From: Paractinoplanes tereljensis
GTDB lineage: Bacteria > Actinomycetota > Actinomycetes > Mycobacteriales > Micromonosporaceae
NCBI RefSeq assembly: GCF_016862435.1
Contig: NZ_BOMY01000048.1
Span: 124,001-188,000 of the forward strand
Length of the DNA stretch: 64,000 nucleotides
Reading direction: 5' to 3'
Translations under genes and position numbers: made by a program
Notes under the pieces: generated by a model
What the model was told of the DNA's origin: nothing
The model's input: only the letters and a program-made list of their open reading frames with translations
Databases searched by the model: none
Part shown: positions 42,452 through 50,831 of the stretch, piece by piece
How positions within the stretch are numbered: the first letter of the stretch is position 1
How the letters are laid out: every line of letters begins with the position of its first letter

Positions 42452-42495
42452 TTATCCACAGCCCTTGGGCAGCAACGCTTTCATCCGGTTAGCCT
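42452..42495 (+). promoter_or_regulatory. DnaA box plus leaderless promoter of NUDIX gene
   Basis: Consensus DnaA box TTATCCACA at 42452-42460 lies 30 bases ahead of TAGCCT (42490-42495), which precedes the GTG at 42503 by seven bases. The box therefore overlaps the -35 region. In this GC-rich DNA an exact 9-mer is unlikely by chance. Confidence 0.6.
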
Positions 42496-42502
42496 GCGAC
42501 TC

Positions 42503-42901
42503 GTGAGCGAACGAAAACGGGCCGCCGCCGTGATCGTGCGTGACGGCCGAGTCCTGATGGTGCACGAGCGAAGCCGACGATCCGGCGGCGGCGAATGGTG
42601 GACACTTCCAGGCGGCGGCATAGAGCCCGGCGAAACCCCCGAGGAGGCGGTGAAGCGCGAGGTCTTCGAGGAGACCGGGCTGATTGTCAGCAAAGCCCGC
42701 TACGTCCTGGAGATGCCCTATCCCTCCGGCATGACCTCAGTCTTCGCCGTAACGGTGATAGACGGCGAGCCCCGCCTGGCCGCCGACAACGGCAAGGGCC
42801 CCGAGCCCCTGGGCCTGGACTGGCTGCCGGCCCCCGAGCTGCCCACCGAGCAAGCCCACGGAGTCCCCATCCCACCCATGATCGTCGTCCTACCCACCTA
42901 G
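42503..42901 (+). CDS. NUDIX hydrolase
   Basis: 132 residues. The Nudix box lies in residues ~36-58: GGGIEPGETPEEAVKREVFEETG, with the catalytic REVFEE; flanking WWTLP and the C-terminal ELPTEQAHGVPIPP complete the fold. These enzymes cleave nucleoside diphosphates linked to another moiety. GTG 42503 gives the family N-terminus and follows TAGCCT by seven bases; the open frame extends upstream without homology. A consensus DnaA box overlaps the promoter, hinting at coupling to replication. It runs toward tRNA-Ala on the other strand. Confidence 0.9.
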   Translation: MSERKRAAAVIVRDGRVLMVHERSRRSGGGEWWTLPGGGIEPGETPEEAVKREVFEETGLIVSKARYVLEMPYPSGMTSVFAVTVIDGEPRLAADNGKGPEPLGLDWLPAPELPTEQAHGVPIPPMIVVLPT

Positions 42902-42929
42902 CCCGCCCCCGCCGGCGCCCCCAGGGCAC

Positions 42930-42956
42930 AAAAAAGCGGGCCGCCAAAGGCGGCCC
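42930..42956 (-). terminator. Intrinsic terminator of tRNA-Ala
   Basis: On minus, GGGCCGCC-TTT-GGCGGCCC followed by GC and six T. It lies eight bases past the tRNA-Ala 3' end. The same hairpin stops the NUDIX transcript on plus less well, lacking T on that side. Confidence 0.88.
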
Positions 42957-42964
42957 ACAACATG

Positions 42965-43037
42965 TGGAGCCTAGGGGACTTGAACCCCTAACCCCCGCCT
43001 TGCAAAGGCGGTGCTCTGCCAGTTGAGCTAAGGCCCC
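42965..43037 (-). tRNA. tRNA-Ala (anticodon TGC)
   Basis: 73 nt on minus. Acceptor GGGGCCT pairs with AGGCTCC (one G-U), discriminator A at 42965. Anticodon stem GCCTT/AAGGC with loop TTTGCAA gives TGC. The T-arm AGGGG-TTCAAGT-CCCCT is complete. CCA is not encoded. It follows gyrA-DUF3566-tRNA-Ile-DLW-39, the usual actinobacterial order. Confidence 0.96.
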
Positions 43038-43053
43038 GACACCTACCGGAAAA

Positions 43054-43182
43054 CTATCGCAGATCGGGTGCGGTGGTCGCCTCGTGCCAGAGCGCCCGCT
43101 CATCGCTGGAGGCTTTGACCTTTTTGACGACGAGGGCTGCGACCCCCACGATGCCAGCAACAATCAGCAGCTTCTTGAGCAT
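43054..43182 (-). CDS. DLW-39 family mini-protein
   Basis: 42 residues: MLKKLLIVAGIVGVAALVV forms one membrane helix with a basic start, then KKVKASSDERALWHEATTAPDLR, matching the actinobacterial DLW-39 family of single-pass mini-proteins. ATG 43182 has GGGGAG six bases upstream. It sits between tRNA-Ile and tRNA-Ala in most actinomycete genomes near gyrA. Function is not established. The 58-bp dispersed repeat lies 38 bases upstream of its start. Confidence 0.85.
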   Translation of the reverse strand: MLKKLLIVAGIVGVAALVVKKVKASSDERALWHEATTAPDLR

Positions 43183-43220
43183 CGCGGTCTCCCCTAACGC
43201 AGAGCGGAAGCGGCGCAGAG

Positions 43221-43278
43221 GGCGCACCCGCCGCACCGCGGGGTTTCCGGGGGCTCGGCCCACGGAATAGATATGACG
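43221..43278 (-). repeat. Dispersed 58-bp tRNA-associated repeat, copy B
   Basis: Reverse-strand copy of the element at 8630-8687: 52 of 58 bases identical without gaps. Six differences are scattered (positions 11, 12, 17, 48, 49 and 52 of the element). As at tRNA-Leu, a stem-loop with an AAAG loop lies between the tRNA 3' end and the element. Confidence 0.8.
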
Positions 43279-43320
43279 GGTGACCCCGGCCCGCGCTTTC
43301 CGCGGGCAGGGGACCCCGTC
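43275..43320 (-). terminator. Hairpin downstream of tRNA-Ile
   Basis: On minus, GACGGGGTCCCC and GCCCGCG pair with CGCGGGC and GGGGTCACCCGTC around a GAAAG loop, starting six bases past the tRNA. Its distal arm overlaps the first four bases of repeat copy B. Confidence 0.65.
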
Positions 43321-43325
43321 AGCCG

Positions 43326-43399
43326 TGGGGCTAGATGGAATCGAACCATCGACCTCAGAGTTATCAGCTCTGCGCTCTAACCGACTGAGCTATAGCCCC
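43326..43399 (-). tRNA. tRNA-Ile (anticodon GAT)
   Basis: 74 nt on minus. Acceptor GGGGCTA pairs with TAGCCCC, discriminator A. Anticodon stem AGAGC/GCTCT-like region holds loop CTGATAA giving GAT. The T-arm ATGG-TTCGATT-CCAT is complete. CCA is not encoded. Confidence 0.96.
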
Positions 43400-43472
43400 G
43401 TGCGACCTGAGAAGATTACCGCATCGGGCTGCGGGCCGCCAAAACGGGGTGGCCCACAGCCCACGGGTCTTG

Positions 43473-44378
43473 TCAGTCGCGTTCGGCGAGGGTCAACTCG
43501 ACGCCGCCGACCAGGTCAGCACACACGTTGTAGATGAACGCGCCGAGCGTGGCCAGTGCGGTGAACAGCACCACGTTGACCGCGCCGACCAGCATCGACG
43601 TGCCGATGACGCCCCAGGCGGTGATGCGGAAGCCGCCGCTGGCGGAGCCGTCGGTGCCACCGCTGGCGCTCACCAACTCCTTGAGGCTGTTGTTGACCTC
43701 GGTCCAGACGCCCATGGCATCGAGAGCCAGGTAGAGCACCGAGGTGGCGACAACCACGACGATGAACAGCACGACGGAGACGGCGAACGAGAACTTCATG
43801 ACGGACCAGGGGTCGATCCGCTTGAGGTTCAGCCGGGCCCGGCGAGGACCGCGGGCGGCCGCACCGGTGACCGTGGACCGTGCGGACCGCACAGCCTCGG
43901 TGACCCGGGCCGCGCCGACCGCAGCGCTGCCGGTGGCCGCGCCGGGACCAGCACCACCGGGTCCGCCGGGCCGCTTGGTGGCGCCGGTGGTGTTTCCGGG
44001 TTGGCTGGGTGTTCCGGGGGCGCCGGCCGGGCGCTGAGGCGCCCCGCCCGGTGCCGTGGCCGGCCGTGCCTGCGAGGTCGCGCCTGGCAGGGTGCCTTTG
44101 CCCTTGGTGACGACGGGCACCGTGGCCGAACCCTTGGCCACGGAGGGACCGCTGGCACGCTTCGCATCCGACGATCCGTCACTGTCGACGGGCGGTTCAC
44201 CCGGCGGCGGGGCCATGCCCGGCGCGCGGGTGAACTTCGGCGGGGACGGGGCTTCGGCGGGGGCCGCGGTGCGCCCGGCGGCCTCGCGCCCGGGCGTGGC
44301 GGCGCCGTCTTTCTTGGCCGCCCCGTCCGGCGTCGCTGAGGTCCCCGAGCCCCCCGACTTCGCCTGTGTCTCCGGCAT
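43473..44378 (-). CDS. DUF3566 transmembrane protein
   Basis: 301 residues. The N-terminal ~175 are Pro/Ala/Gly-rich and disordered. The DUF3566 domain (~180-300) begins RRARLNLKRIDPWSVMKFSF, has two membrane segments (VVLFIVVVVATSVLYLALDAMG and WGVIGTSMLVGAVNVVLFTALATLGAF) and ends NVCADLVGGVELTLAERD. It is the gene directly after gyrA in most actinobacteria; its role is unknown but conserved near the origin. ATG 44378 lies three bases after the gyrA stop. Confidence 0.92.
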   Translation of the reverse strand: MPETQAKSGGSGTSATPDGAAKKDGAATPGREAAGRTAAPAEAPSPPKFTRAPGMAPPPGEPPVDSDGSSDAKRASGPSVAKGSATVPVVTKGKGTLPGATSQARPATAPGGAPQRPAGAPGTPSQPGNTTGATKRPGGPGGAGPGAATGSAAVGAARVTEAVRSARSTVTGAAARGPRRARLNLKRIDPWSVMKFSFAVSVVLFIVVVVATSVLYLALDAMGVWTEVNNSLKELVSASGGTDGSASGGFRITAWGVIGTSMLVGAVNVVLFTALATLGAFIYNVCADLVGGVELTLAERD

Positions 44379-44381
44379 CAA

Positions 44382-46895
44382 CTAGTCCTGTTCGTCAGGC
44401 TCGTCGGCATTGCGAGCAAGCGCCACGATGGTTACACCTTCTGGGAGGTCCATCAGCTTGACCCCCATTGTGTTCCGATCCCGTGTGCGCCGTACAGGCT
44501 TCACGGGAGTCCGGATGACACCACCATTGCTGGTGATGGCAAATAGTTCATCCTCCGGGCTGATCACCAGGGCACCCACCAGACCGCCCCGACGCTCGGT
44601 GATTTTCGCGGTCAGGACGCCCTTGCCGCCCCGGCCCTGTACTGGATATTCCTCGATCGGAGTGCGCTTTGCATACCCACCGTCGGTGGCGACCAACACA
44701 TCCATGCCGTCGCGAACCACTTCCATCGCAAGAAGCTCATCGTTATCACCGAAGCGCATGCCGATCACGCCCGACGTGGCCCGGCCCATCGGCCGCAGTG
44801 CCTCGTCGGTCGCGTTGAACCGGATGGCCTGCGCCTTCTTGGAGACCAGGAGCAGGTCGTTCTCTGCTGCTGCCAGCGCCGCGCCCACCAACTCGTCATC
44901 CTCCCGCAGGTTGATGGCGATGATGCCACCGCTGCGGTTGGAGTCAAATTCCTCGAGCTTGGTCTTCTTCACGAGCCCATTCTTAGTGGCGAGCACAAGG
45001 TACGGTGCGACGCCGTAATCCGGGATCTGAATGACCTGGGCGATGTGCTCGTCGGGCTGGAAAGCCAGCAGGTTGGCGACGTGCTGACCCTTGGCGACCC
45101 GGGCGGCTTCGGGTAGTTCGTAGGTCTTTGCCCGATAGACCCGGCCCTTGTTCGTGAAGAACAGGATCCAGTCGTGGGTCGAGATCACGAAGAAGTGCGA
45201 GACGATGTCGTCCTGCCGCAGCGTGGCGCCGCTGACGCCCTTGCCGCCGCGCTTCTGCGACCGGTACAGATCGACCTTCGTGCGCTTCGCGTAACCGGTA
45301 CGTGTGATGGTCACCACAACGTCTTCCCGCGCGATGAGGTCCTCCATGGAGACCTCGCCGTCGAACGGGATGATCTGGGTGAGCCGCTCGTCGCCGAACT
45401 TCTGGACGATCTCGCCCAGTTCCTCGGAGACGATCGCCCGCTGCCGCTCCGGCTTGGCGAGGATGTCCTCCAGATCTGCGATCTCGATCTCGATCTTCGC
45501 GAGCTCGTCGATGATCCGCTGGCGCTCGAGGGCGGCCAGCCGGCGCAGCTGCATGTCGAGGATCGCGGTGGCCTGGATCTCGTCGACGTCGAGCAGCTGC
45601 ATGAGGCCCTGGCGGGAATCCTCGACGGTGGGCGAGCGCCGGATCAGGGCGATCACCTCGTCGAGCATGTCGAGCGCCTTGACCAGACCGCGCAGGATGT
45701 GCGCCCGCTCCTGGGCCTTGCGCAGACGGAACGCGGTGCGCCGGCGGATGACCTCGATCTGGTGATCGACGTAGTGCCGGATGAACTGGGCCAGGTTGAG
45801 CGTGCGGGGCACGCCGTCGACCAGGGCCAGCATGTTCGCGCCGAAGGTCTCCTGCAGCTGGGTGTGCTTGTACAGGTTGTTCAGCACGACCTTCGCGACC
45901 GCGTCGCGCTTCAAGACCAAAATCAACCGCATGCCGGTACGGCCGGAGGACTCGTCCCGGATGTCGGCGATGCCGGTGAGCTTGCCCTCCTTGACCAGCT
46001 CGGCGACCCGCTCGGCGAGGTTGTCCGGGTTGACCTGGTAGGGCAGCTCGGTGACGACCAGGCACGGCCGGCCCCGGGCGTCTTCCTCGACCTCGACCAC
46101 GGCGCGCATCCGGATCGACCCGCGGCCGGTGCGGTAGGCGTCCTGGATCGCCTGCTGGCCGACGATCAGGCCCTTGGTCGGGAAGTCAGGACCCTTGACC
46201 AGCTCGAGCATCGCCTCGAGCGACTCGGCCTCCTCCGATTCCGGGTGGTCGAGCTGCCACTGCACGGCGGCCGCGATCTCGCGCAGGTTGTGCGGCGGGA
46301 TCTTGGTGGCCATCCCGACCGCGATGCCCTCGGAGCCGTTGACCAGCAGGTTGGGGAAGCGGGCCGGCAGGATCGTCGGCTCCTGCGTACGCCCGTCGTA
46401 GTTGTCCTGCATGTCGACGGTGTCCTCGTCGATGTCCCGCAGCATCTCCATCGCCAGCGGGGACAGCTTCGACTCGGTGTATCGCATGGCGGCCGGCGGG
46501 TCGTTACCCGGCGAACCGAAGTTGCCGTTGCCGTCGATCAGCGGGTAACGCAGCGACCAGGGCTGACCCATCCGGACGAGAGCGTCGTAGATCGACGAGT
46601 CGCCGTGCGGGTGGTAGTTGCCCATCACGTCGCCGACGACGCGAGCGCACTTGACGTAACCGCGATCCGGGCGGAAACCGGAGTCGTACATCGCATAGAG
46701 GATCTTGCGGTGCACCGGCTTGAGGCCGTCCCGCACGTCGGGCAGCGCCCGGCCCACGATCACGCTCATCGCGTAGTCGAGGTACGAGCGTTGCATCTCG
46801 ACTTCGAGACCGACCGGTTCGACTCGCTGGGTCACGCCACCGCCGGTTTCCTCAGGAATTTCGTCGCCGGCGGGCGGTTCGGGAGCGTCAGTCAC
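44382..46895 (-). CDS. gyrA: DNA gyrase subunit A
   Basis: 837 residues; breaks and rejoins DNA for negative supercoiling. Breakage-reunion domain: RPDRGYVKCARVVGDVMG; the quinolone pocket HPHGDSSIYDALVRM, with Ser100, Ser101 and Asp104; catalytic Tyr139 in AAMRYTESKL. C-terminal beta-pinwheel contains the GyrA box QKRGGKG. GTG 46895 with AAGGG. Ser100 stands at the position that is Ala90 in Mycobacterium tuberculosis. Gene order gyrB-gyrA on minus, with a hairpin and a DnaA box between them. Confidence 0.97.
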   Translation of the reverse strand: MTDAPEPPAGDEIPEETGGGVTQRVEPVGLEVEMQRSYLDYAMSVIVGRALPDVRDGLKPVHRKILYAMYDSGFRPDRGYVKCARVVGDVMGNYHPHGDSSIYDALVRMGQPWSLRYPLIDGNGNFGSPGNDPPAAMRYTESKLSPLAMEMLRDIDEDTVDMQDNYDGRTQEPTILPARFPNLLVNGSEGIAVGMATKIPPHNLREIAAAVQWQLDHPESEEAESLEAMLELVKGPDFPTKGLIVGQQAIQDAYRTGRGSIRMRAVVEVEEDARGRPCLVVTELPYQVNPDNLAERVAELVKEGKLTGIADIRDESSGRTGMRLILVLKRDAVAKVVLNNLYKHTQLQETFGANMLALVDGVPRTLNLAQFIRHYVDHQIEVIRRRTAFRLRKAQERAHILRGLVKALDMLDEVIALIRRSPTVEDSRQGLMQLLDVDEIQATAILDMQLRRLAALERQRIIDELAKIEIEIADLEDILAKPERQRAIVSEELGEIVQKFGDERLTQIIPFDGEVSMEDLIAREDVVVTITRTGYAKRTKVDLYRSQKRGGKGVSGATLRQDDIVSHFFVISTHDWILFFTNKGRVYRAKTYELPEAARVAKGQHVANLLAFQPDEHIAQVIQIPDYGVAPYLVLATKNGLVKKTKLEEFDSNRSGGIIAINLREDDELVGAALAAAENDLLLVSKKAQAIRFNATDEALRPMGRATSGVIGMRFGDNDELLAMEVVRDGMDVLVATDGGYAKRTPIEEYPVQGRGGKGVLTAKITERRGGLVGALVISPEDELFAITSNGGVIRTPVKPVRRTRDRNTMGVKLMDLPEGVTIVALARNADEPDEQD

Positions 46896-46951
46896 TGTTA
46901 ACCCTTACTCAAGGTGAAACCAGACAAGCACGACTAAAGTACGCATCTTGC

Positions 46952-46960
46952 TGTGGATAA
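46952..46960 (-). promoter_or_regulatory. DnaA box upstream of gyrA
   Basis: TGTGGATAA on plus, i.e. TTATCCACA on minus, 57 bases before the gyrA GTG. Consensus 9-mer in the gyrB-gyrA gap, suggesting DnaA can bind at gyrA. Confidence 0.6.
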
Positions 46961-46973
46961 CGTTGTGGAAAGT

Positions 46974-47003
46974 GGGTGGACGCTGTGGATAGTGCGTCCA
47001 CCC
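46974..47003 (-). terminator. Hairpin between gyrB and gyrA
   Basis: Perfect 10-bp inverted repeat GGGTGGACGC/GCGTCCACCC with a ten-base loop containing TGTGGATAG, 25 bases past the gyrB stop. It may terminate or attenuate gyrB readthrough into gyrA. Confidence 0.6.
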
Positions 47004-47028
47004 AACCTTCACCTAGCGGTAGAGCACA

Positions 47029-48981
47029 TCAGATGTCGAGGAACCGCACGTCCTTGGCGTTGCGCTGGATGAACGAGCGACGTGCTTCGACGTCCTCACC
47101 CATCAAGACGCTGAACAACTCGTCGGCCGTTGCAGCGTCGTCGAGCGTCACCTGACGCAGCGTGCGCGTCGCCGGGTCCATCGTCGTGTCCCACAGCTCG
47201 TGGAAGTTCATCTCGCCGAGACCCTTGAACCGCTGGATGTCGTCGGGCTTGGCGTTCGCCTTCTTCTGCTGACGCAGCGCGATCAGCCCGTCCCGCTCCC
47301 GGTCGGAGTAGGCGTACTGCGCGTCGTCGCCCCGCTTGTTCCACTTGATCTTGTAGAGCGGCGGCGCGGCCAGGTAGACGTGGCCCATCTCGACCAGCGG
47401 CCGCATGAAGCGGAACAGCAGGGTGAGCAGCAGCGTCTGGATGTGCTGGCCGTCGACGTCGGCGTCGGCCATCAGCACGATCTTGTGATAGCGCAGCTTG
47501 GCGACGTCGAAGTCCTCGTGGATGCCGGTGCCCAGCGCGGTGATCAGCGACTGGACCTCGTTGTTCTTCAGCACCCGGTCGATCCGGGCCTTCTCCACGT
47601 TCAGGATCTTGCCGCGGATCGGCAGGATGGCCTGGATCTGGCTGTCCCGGCCCTGCTTGGCCGAGCCGCCGGCCGAGTCACCCTCGACGATGAACAGCTC
47701 GGAGACCCGCGGGTCGGTGGACTGGCAGTCGGCCAGCTTGCCCGGCATCGAGCCGGACTCCAGCAGCGACTTGCGGCGGGCCAGCTTGCGGGCCTGCTGC
47801 GCGGCGATCCGGGCCCGCGCGGCCTGGGACGCCTTCGTGATGATCATCTTGGCGTCGGCCGGGTTCCGGTCGAACCAGTCCGCGATGCGCTCGTTGGCGA
47901 TCTTCTGGACGAAGCTCTTCATGTCGGTGTTGCCGAGCTTGGTCTTGGTCTGGCCCTCGAACTGCGGGTTGGCCAGCTTGACCGAGATGATCGCGGCGAG
48001 ACCCTCGCGGATGTCCTCGCCGGAGAGCTTCTCGTCGCTCTTGAGGAACTTCTTCTCGGTGCCGTACCGGTTGACGATGCTCGTCAGCGCGGCCCGGAAG
48101 CCCTCCTCATGGGTGCCACCCTCGTGCGTGTTGATCGTGTTGGCGAAGGTGTAGACCGACTCGCCGTACGACTCGTTCCACTGCATCGCGATCTCGAGAG
48201 CCATGCCCTCGTCGTTCGCCTCGGCCTCGAACTCGATCACGGTCTTGTGAATCGGGTTCTTGGTGTTGTTGAGGTGGCGCACGAAGTCGGCGATGCCGTT
48301 CTCGTACATGAAGGTGACCGCGCGCGGCTTGCCCTCGTCGTCGACCTGGTCGGCGCGCTCGTCGCGCAGGTGGATGGTCAGCCCCTTGTTCAGGAACGCC
48401 ATCTCCTGGATGCGGCGGTAGATCGTCTGCCAGTCGAACACGACCGTCTCGAAGATCGCCGGGTCCGGCCAGAACTGCACGGTCGAGCCGGTCTGGTCGG
48501 TCGGCTCGCCCTTCTCCAGCGGGCCGGGCTTCGAGTACGTGTACTTCTGCCGGTAGACGTTGCCGGACTTGTGGATGACCAGGGCCATCCGGGTGGAGAG
48601 GGCGTTGACCACCGAGACACCGACGCCGTGCAGACCACCGGAGACCGCGTAGGCCTTGCCGTCGAACTTGCCGCCGGCGTGCAGCACGGTCAGCGCCACC
48701 TCGACGCCGGGCTTCTTCAGCTTGGGGTGCAGGTCGACCGGGAAACCGCGGCCGTTGTCGGTGACCGAGACGCCGCCGTCGGCGAGCAGGACCACATCGA
48801 TGGTGTCGCAATAACCGGCCAGCGCCTCGTCGACGGCGTTGTCCACAACCTCCCAGACCAGGTGGTGGAGGCCGCGCTCGCCAGTCGAGCCGATGTACAT
48901 GCCGGGACGCTTGCGGACTGCTTCGAGGCCTTCGAGCACGGTGATTGACTCAGCACCGTATTCCTGCTTGTTCTCTGCCAC
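47029..48981 (-). CDS. gyrB: DNA gyrase subunit B
   Basis: 650 residues; ATPase and TOPRIM subunit. GHKL site: VDNAVDEALAG, DNGRGFPVD, GGLHGVGVSVVNA. TOPRIM: VEGDSAGGSAKQGRD and MADADVDGQHIQTLLL. C-terminal QRFKGLGEMN. GTG 48981 gives the usual N-terminus (AENKQEYGAESITVLEGLEAV); the frame is open to 49074 without homology. No ribosome site is evident. Its promoter must lie in the 48982-49507 leader. Confidence 0.96.
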   Translation of the reverse strand: MAENKQEYGAESITVLEGLEAVRKRPGMYIGSTGERGLHHLVWEVVDNAVDEALAGYCDTIDVVLLADGGVSVTDNGRGFPVDLHPKLKKPGVEVALTVLHAGGKFDGKAYAVSGGLHGVGVSVVNALSTRMALVIHKSGNVYRQKYTYSKPGPLEKGEPTDQTGSTVQFWPDPAIFETVVFDWQTIYRRIQEMAFLNKGLTIHLRDERADQVDDEGKPRAVTFMYENGIADFVRHLNNTKNPIHKTVIEFEAEANDEGMALEIAMQWNESYGESVYTFANTINTHEGGTHEEGFRAALTSIVNRYGTEKKFLKSDEKLSGEDIREGLAAIISVKLANPQFEGQTKTKLGNTDMKSFVQKIANERIADWFDRNPADAKMIITKASQAARARIAAQQARKLARRKSLLESGSMPGKLADCQSTDPRVSELFIVEGDSAGGSAKQGRDSQIQAILPIRGKILNVEKARIDRVLKNNEVQSLITALGTGIHEDFDVAKLRYHKIVLMADADVDGQHIQTLLLTLLFRFMRPLVEMGHVYLAAPPLYKIKWNKRGDDAQYAYSDRERDGLIALRQQKKANAKPDDIQRFKGLGEMNFHELWDTTMDPATRTLRQVTLDDAATADELFSVLMGEDVEARRSFIQRNAKDVRFLDI

Positions 48982-49507
48982 CCTCGGCCACTTTCTCGCA
49001 CCGGGCCCCCGTAGAGAGCCCCGCAACGGGGTTGGCGGACGAACAGCGGACAGCCGGCGGGCAGGGTTGACCACGGATGAGAAGCCTCGGACAGAAGCGG
49101 ACCACCGGTGGAACCGTGCTCGCCGGTCGCCGCGGCTGGCCCGCGGATCGTGATCGGCTGGAAAAACCGCGTAGCGTGACGACGCACATCGTCTTACGAG
49201 GTTTTCCCGGTCACCGTCGATTCTACTCCGCCGAAGCGAGTTCGCGAGGGTCCGGCACCCCGTCCGGGTGCCTCAGATTGCCGTAGCGCGATCGGAGCCG
49301 CTACCCGCGTCTCCCCCTACACGGAACAGCCGCCCACCGCAACGGCACCTAATTTGGCTGTCGATCGTCACCGCGCGCCTGCCGGGCGGAGTCGCAACGC
49401 GCTGCGACACTGCCTCCCAACACCGGGCCGTGGTGTCGTAATCTCGCCCGCGCGGAACTGGTACATGGCTCAACGGTCGCGAGGCAGGTCGAGGAAGGAT
49501 GGCCCCC
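48982..49507. other. gyrB upstream region without gene
   Basis: 526 bases between divergent gyrB and the plus-strand gene at 49508. It should hold both promoters. I see no ORF with plausible start and codon pattern, no tRNA and no strong hairpin. Confidence 0.5.
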
Positions 49508-50074
49508 ATGGCGCATGACAAGGGGCTGGATAACGTCGCGGTGCACTGGCCCCGGACGAACCAGTACTACGACCCGGTGGCGCCGGCTGAGTTCGTCGAC
49601 TTCGGGGCGGTCGCTGACGCTCCGGAGATCGCCGCGCCCACCGGGGCCCTCGCGCTGCACATCGCGAAGACCGGCACGGTGCGCGCCACGGCGTACACCG
49701 AGCTTGTTGACCTGCTGCTGGGCCTGGGTGGCGTGCTCTACGCGACGGACGCCGCGGCCGAGGACGAGGACCCGGTGATCGACCCGGACGGCTGCGCCTG
49801 GATCGCCGGCGGTCTGGAGCGATTCGTCGAGGGGCACGAGAAGTTCGGCGACCTGGTCACCTTCGACACCGTGGCCGAGGTGATGCGGACCGCGATCAAC
49901 CAGGGCCGGCTGGCCGAGCAGCAGTTGCGCTGGCTGGAGAACCGGCTGGGCGCCCTGCGCGACGACGCCGGCAACGCGCCGCACTGGAGTTTCGCCCGCT
50001 CCGAACTGGCGATCCTGGCCGGTTTCTACCGTCGCTGCGCCGATCGCGGTTTCGCCGTTTTCGCCGATTACTGA
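49508..50074 (+). CDS. Hypothetical protein next to gyrB
   Basis: 188 residues, soluble, acidic. Helical C-terminus (AEVMRTAINQGRLAEQQLRWLENRLGALRDDAG, FARSELAILAGFYRRCADRGFAVF). The N-terminus resembles a small alpha/beta fold (EIAAPTGALALHIAKTGTVRATAYTELVDLLLGLGGVLYA). No family recognised. ATG 49508 is preceded by GAGGAAGG at nine bases; an ATG at 49499 overlaps that site. It is convergent with dciA. The position next to gyrB/dciA suggests a conserved origin-proximal gene. Confidence 0.7.
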   Translation: MAHDKGLDNVAVHWPRTNQYYDPVAPAEFVDFGAVADAPEIAAPTGALALHIAKTGTVRATAYTELVDLLLGLGGVLYATDAAAEDEDPVIDPDGCAWIAGGLERFVEGHEKFGDLVTFDTVAEVMRTAINQGRLAEQQLRWLENRLGALRDDAGNAPHWSFARSELAILAGFYRRCADRGFAVFADY

Positions 50075-50093
50075 ACAAACACCCAAAACCCGC

Positions 50094-50831
50094 TCAGCCG
50101 TACGTATCTCGCGGGCCCCGGCCCTGCACCCGTCGTGGGCCCTTGCTCCACGACGGTGCCGCCGGACCGTGGATGTTGAGCTTGGTGACCACGTTGTGGC
50201 CGACCTCGGCGGCGATGCTCTTCAGCAGTTTCGCCGCCAGCATCCGCAGCTGGGTGGCCCAGGCGGTCGACTCGGCTTCGACGGTCAGCACGCCGGCGTC
50301 CAGCTTCACCGGCCGGCTGTGCTTGGCGATGTCCGCGCCGACGACTTTCTCCCAGGCGCCGAACACGGTCGCCTCGGCCTTCGGTTTCTCCCAGCCGCGG
50401 GCCTTCATGAGCTTTTCCAGCATCGCGCCGAACGGCTGCGGGTCGCGCGGGTCCGGACCGGGGCCCGAATAGCCGCGCAGTCGCCGCCCGTCGCCGGCCC
50501 CGGCACCGCGGCGGCGCGGGTTGGCGGCCGCGGCCCGCCGCTTGGTGAGGGCGGCGTCAAGCACCGCCCGGGCCAGGTCCGGCCCGGAAGCCCCCTCCGG
50601 CGCGCCGGGGACGGCCTCGGAAACACCCTCAGCGCCCTCCTGCGGGCCGCGAGCGCCTTCCGGCCGCCCGGACCCTGCCCGCGCACCCTCCGACGGCGCA
50701 GCGGGGCGTTGAGATCCACGACGGCCCTCCACCAACGGGCCCTCGTCCGGGAAGTCCGGTGGATGAGCCTGTGGAAAGTCGCCCTGGGGGAAGAACCGCT
50801 CGGCCGTCGGGTCGTAGTCGTCACGCGGCAC
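50094..50831 (-). CDS. dciA: DciA-family replicative helicase loader (DUF721)
   Basis: 245 residues. The C-terminal DUF721 domain (~135-230) has FGAMLEKLMKARGWEKPKAEATVFGAWEKVVGADIAKHSRPVKL-type sequence and LLKSIAAEVGHNVVTKLNIHGP. DciA recruits or loads the DnaB helicase in bacteria without DnaC. The N-terminal ~100 residues are disordered (Gly/Ala/Pro/Arg-rich). GTG 50831 overlaps the recF stop by eleven bases. Being between recF and gyrB is typical of actinobacteria. Confidence 0.9.
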   Translation of the reverse strand: MPRDDYDPTAERFFPQGDFPQAHPPDFPDEGPLVEGRRGSQRPAAPSEGARAGSGRPEGARGPQEGAEGVSEAVPGAPEGASGPDLARAVLDAALTKRRAAAANPRRRGAGAGDGRRLRGYSGPGPDPRDPQPFGAMLEKLMKARGWEKPKAEATVFGAWEKVVGADIAKHSRPVKLDAGVLTVEAESTAWATQLRMLAAKLLKSIAAEVGHNVVTKLNIHGPAAPSWSKGPRRVQGRGPRDTYG

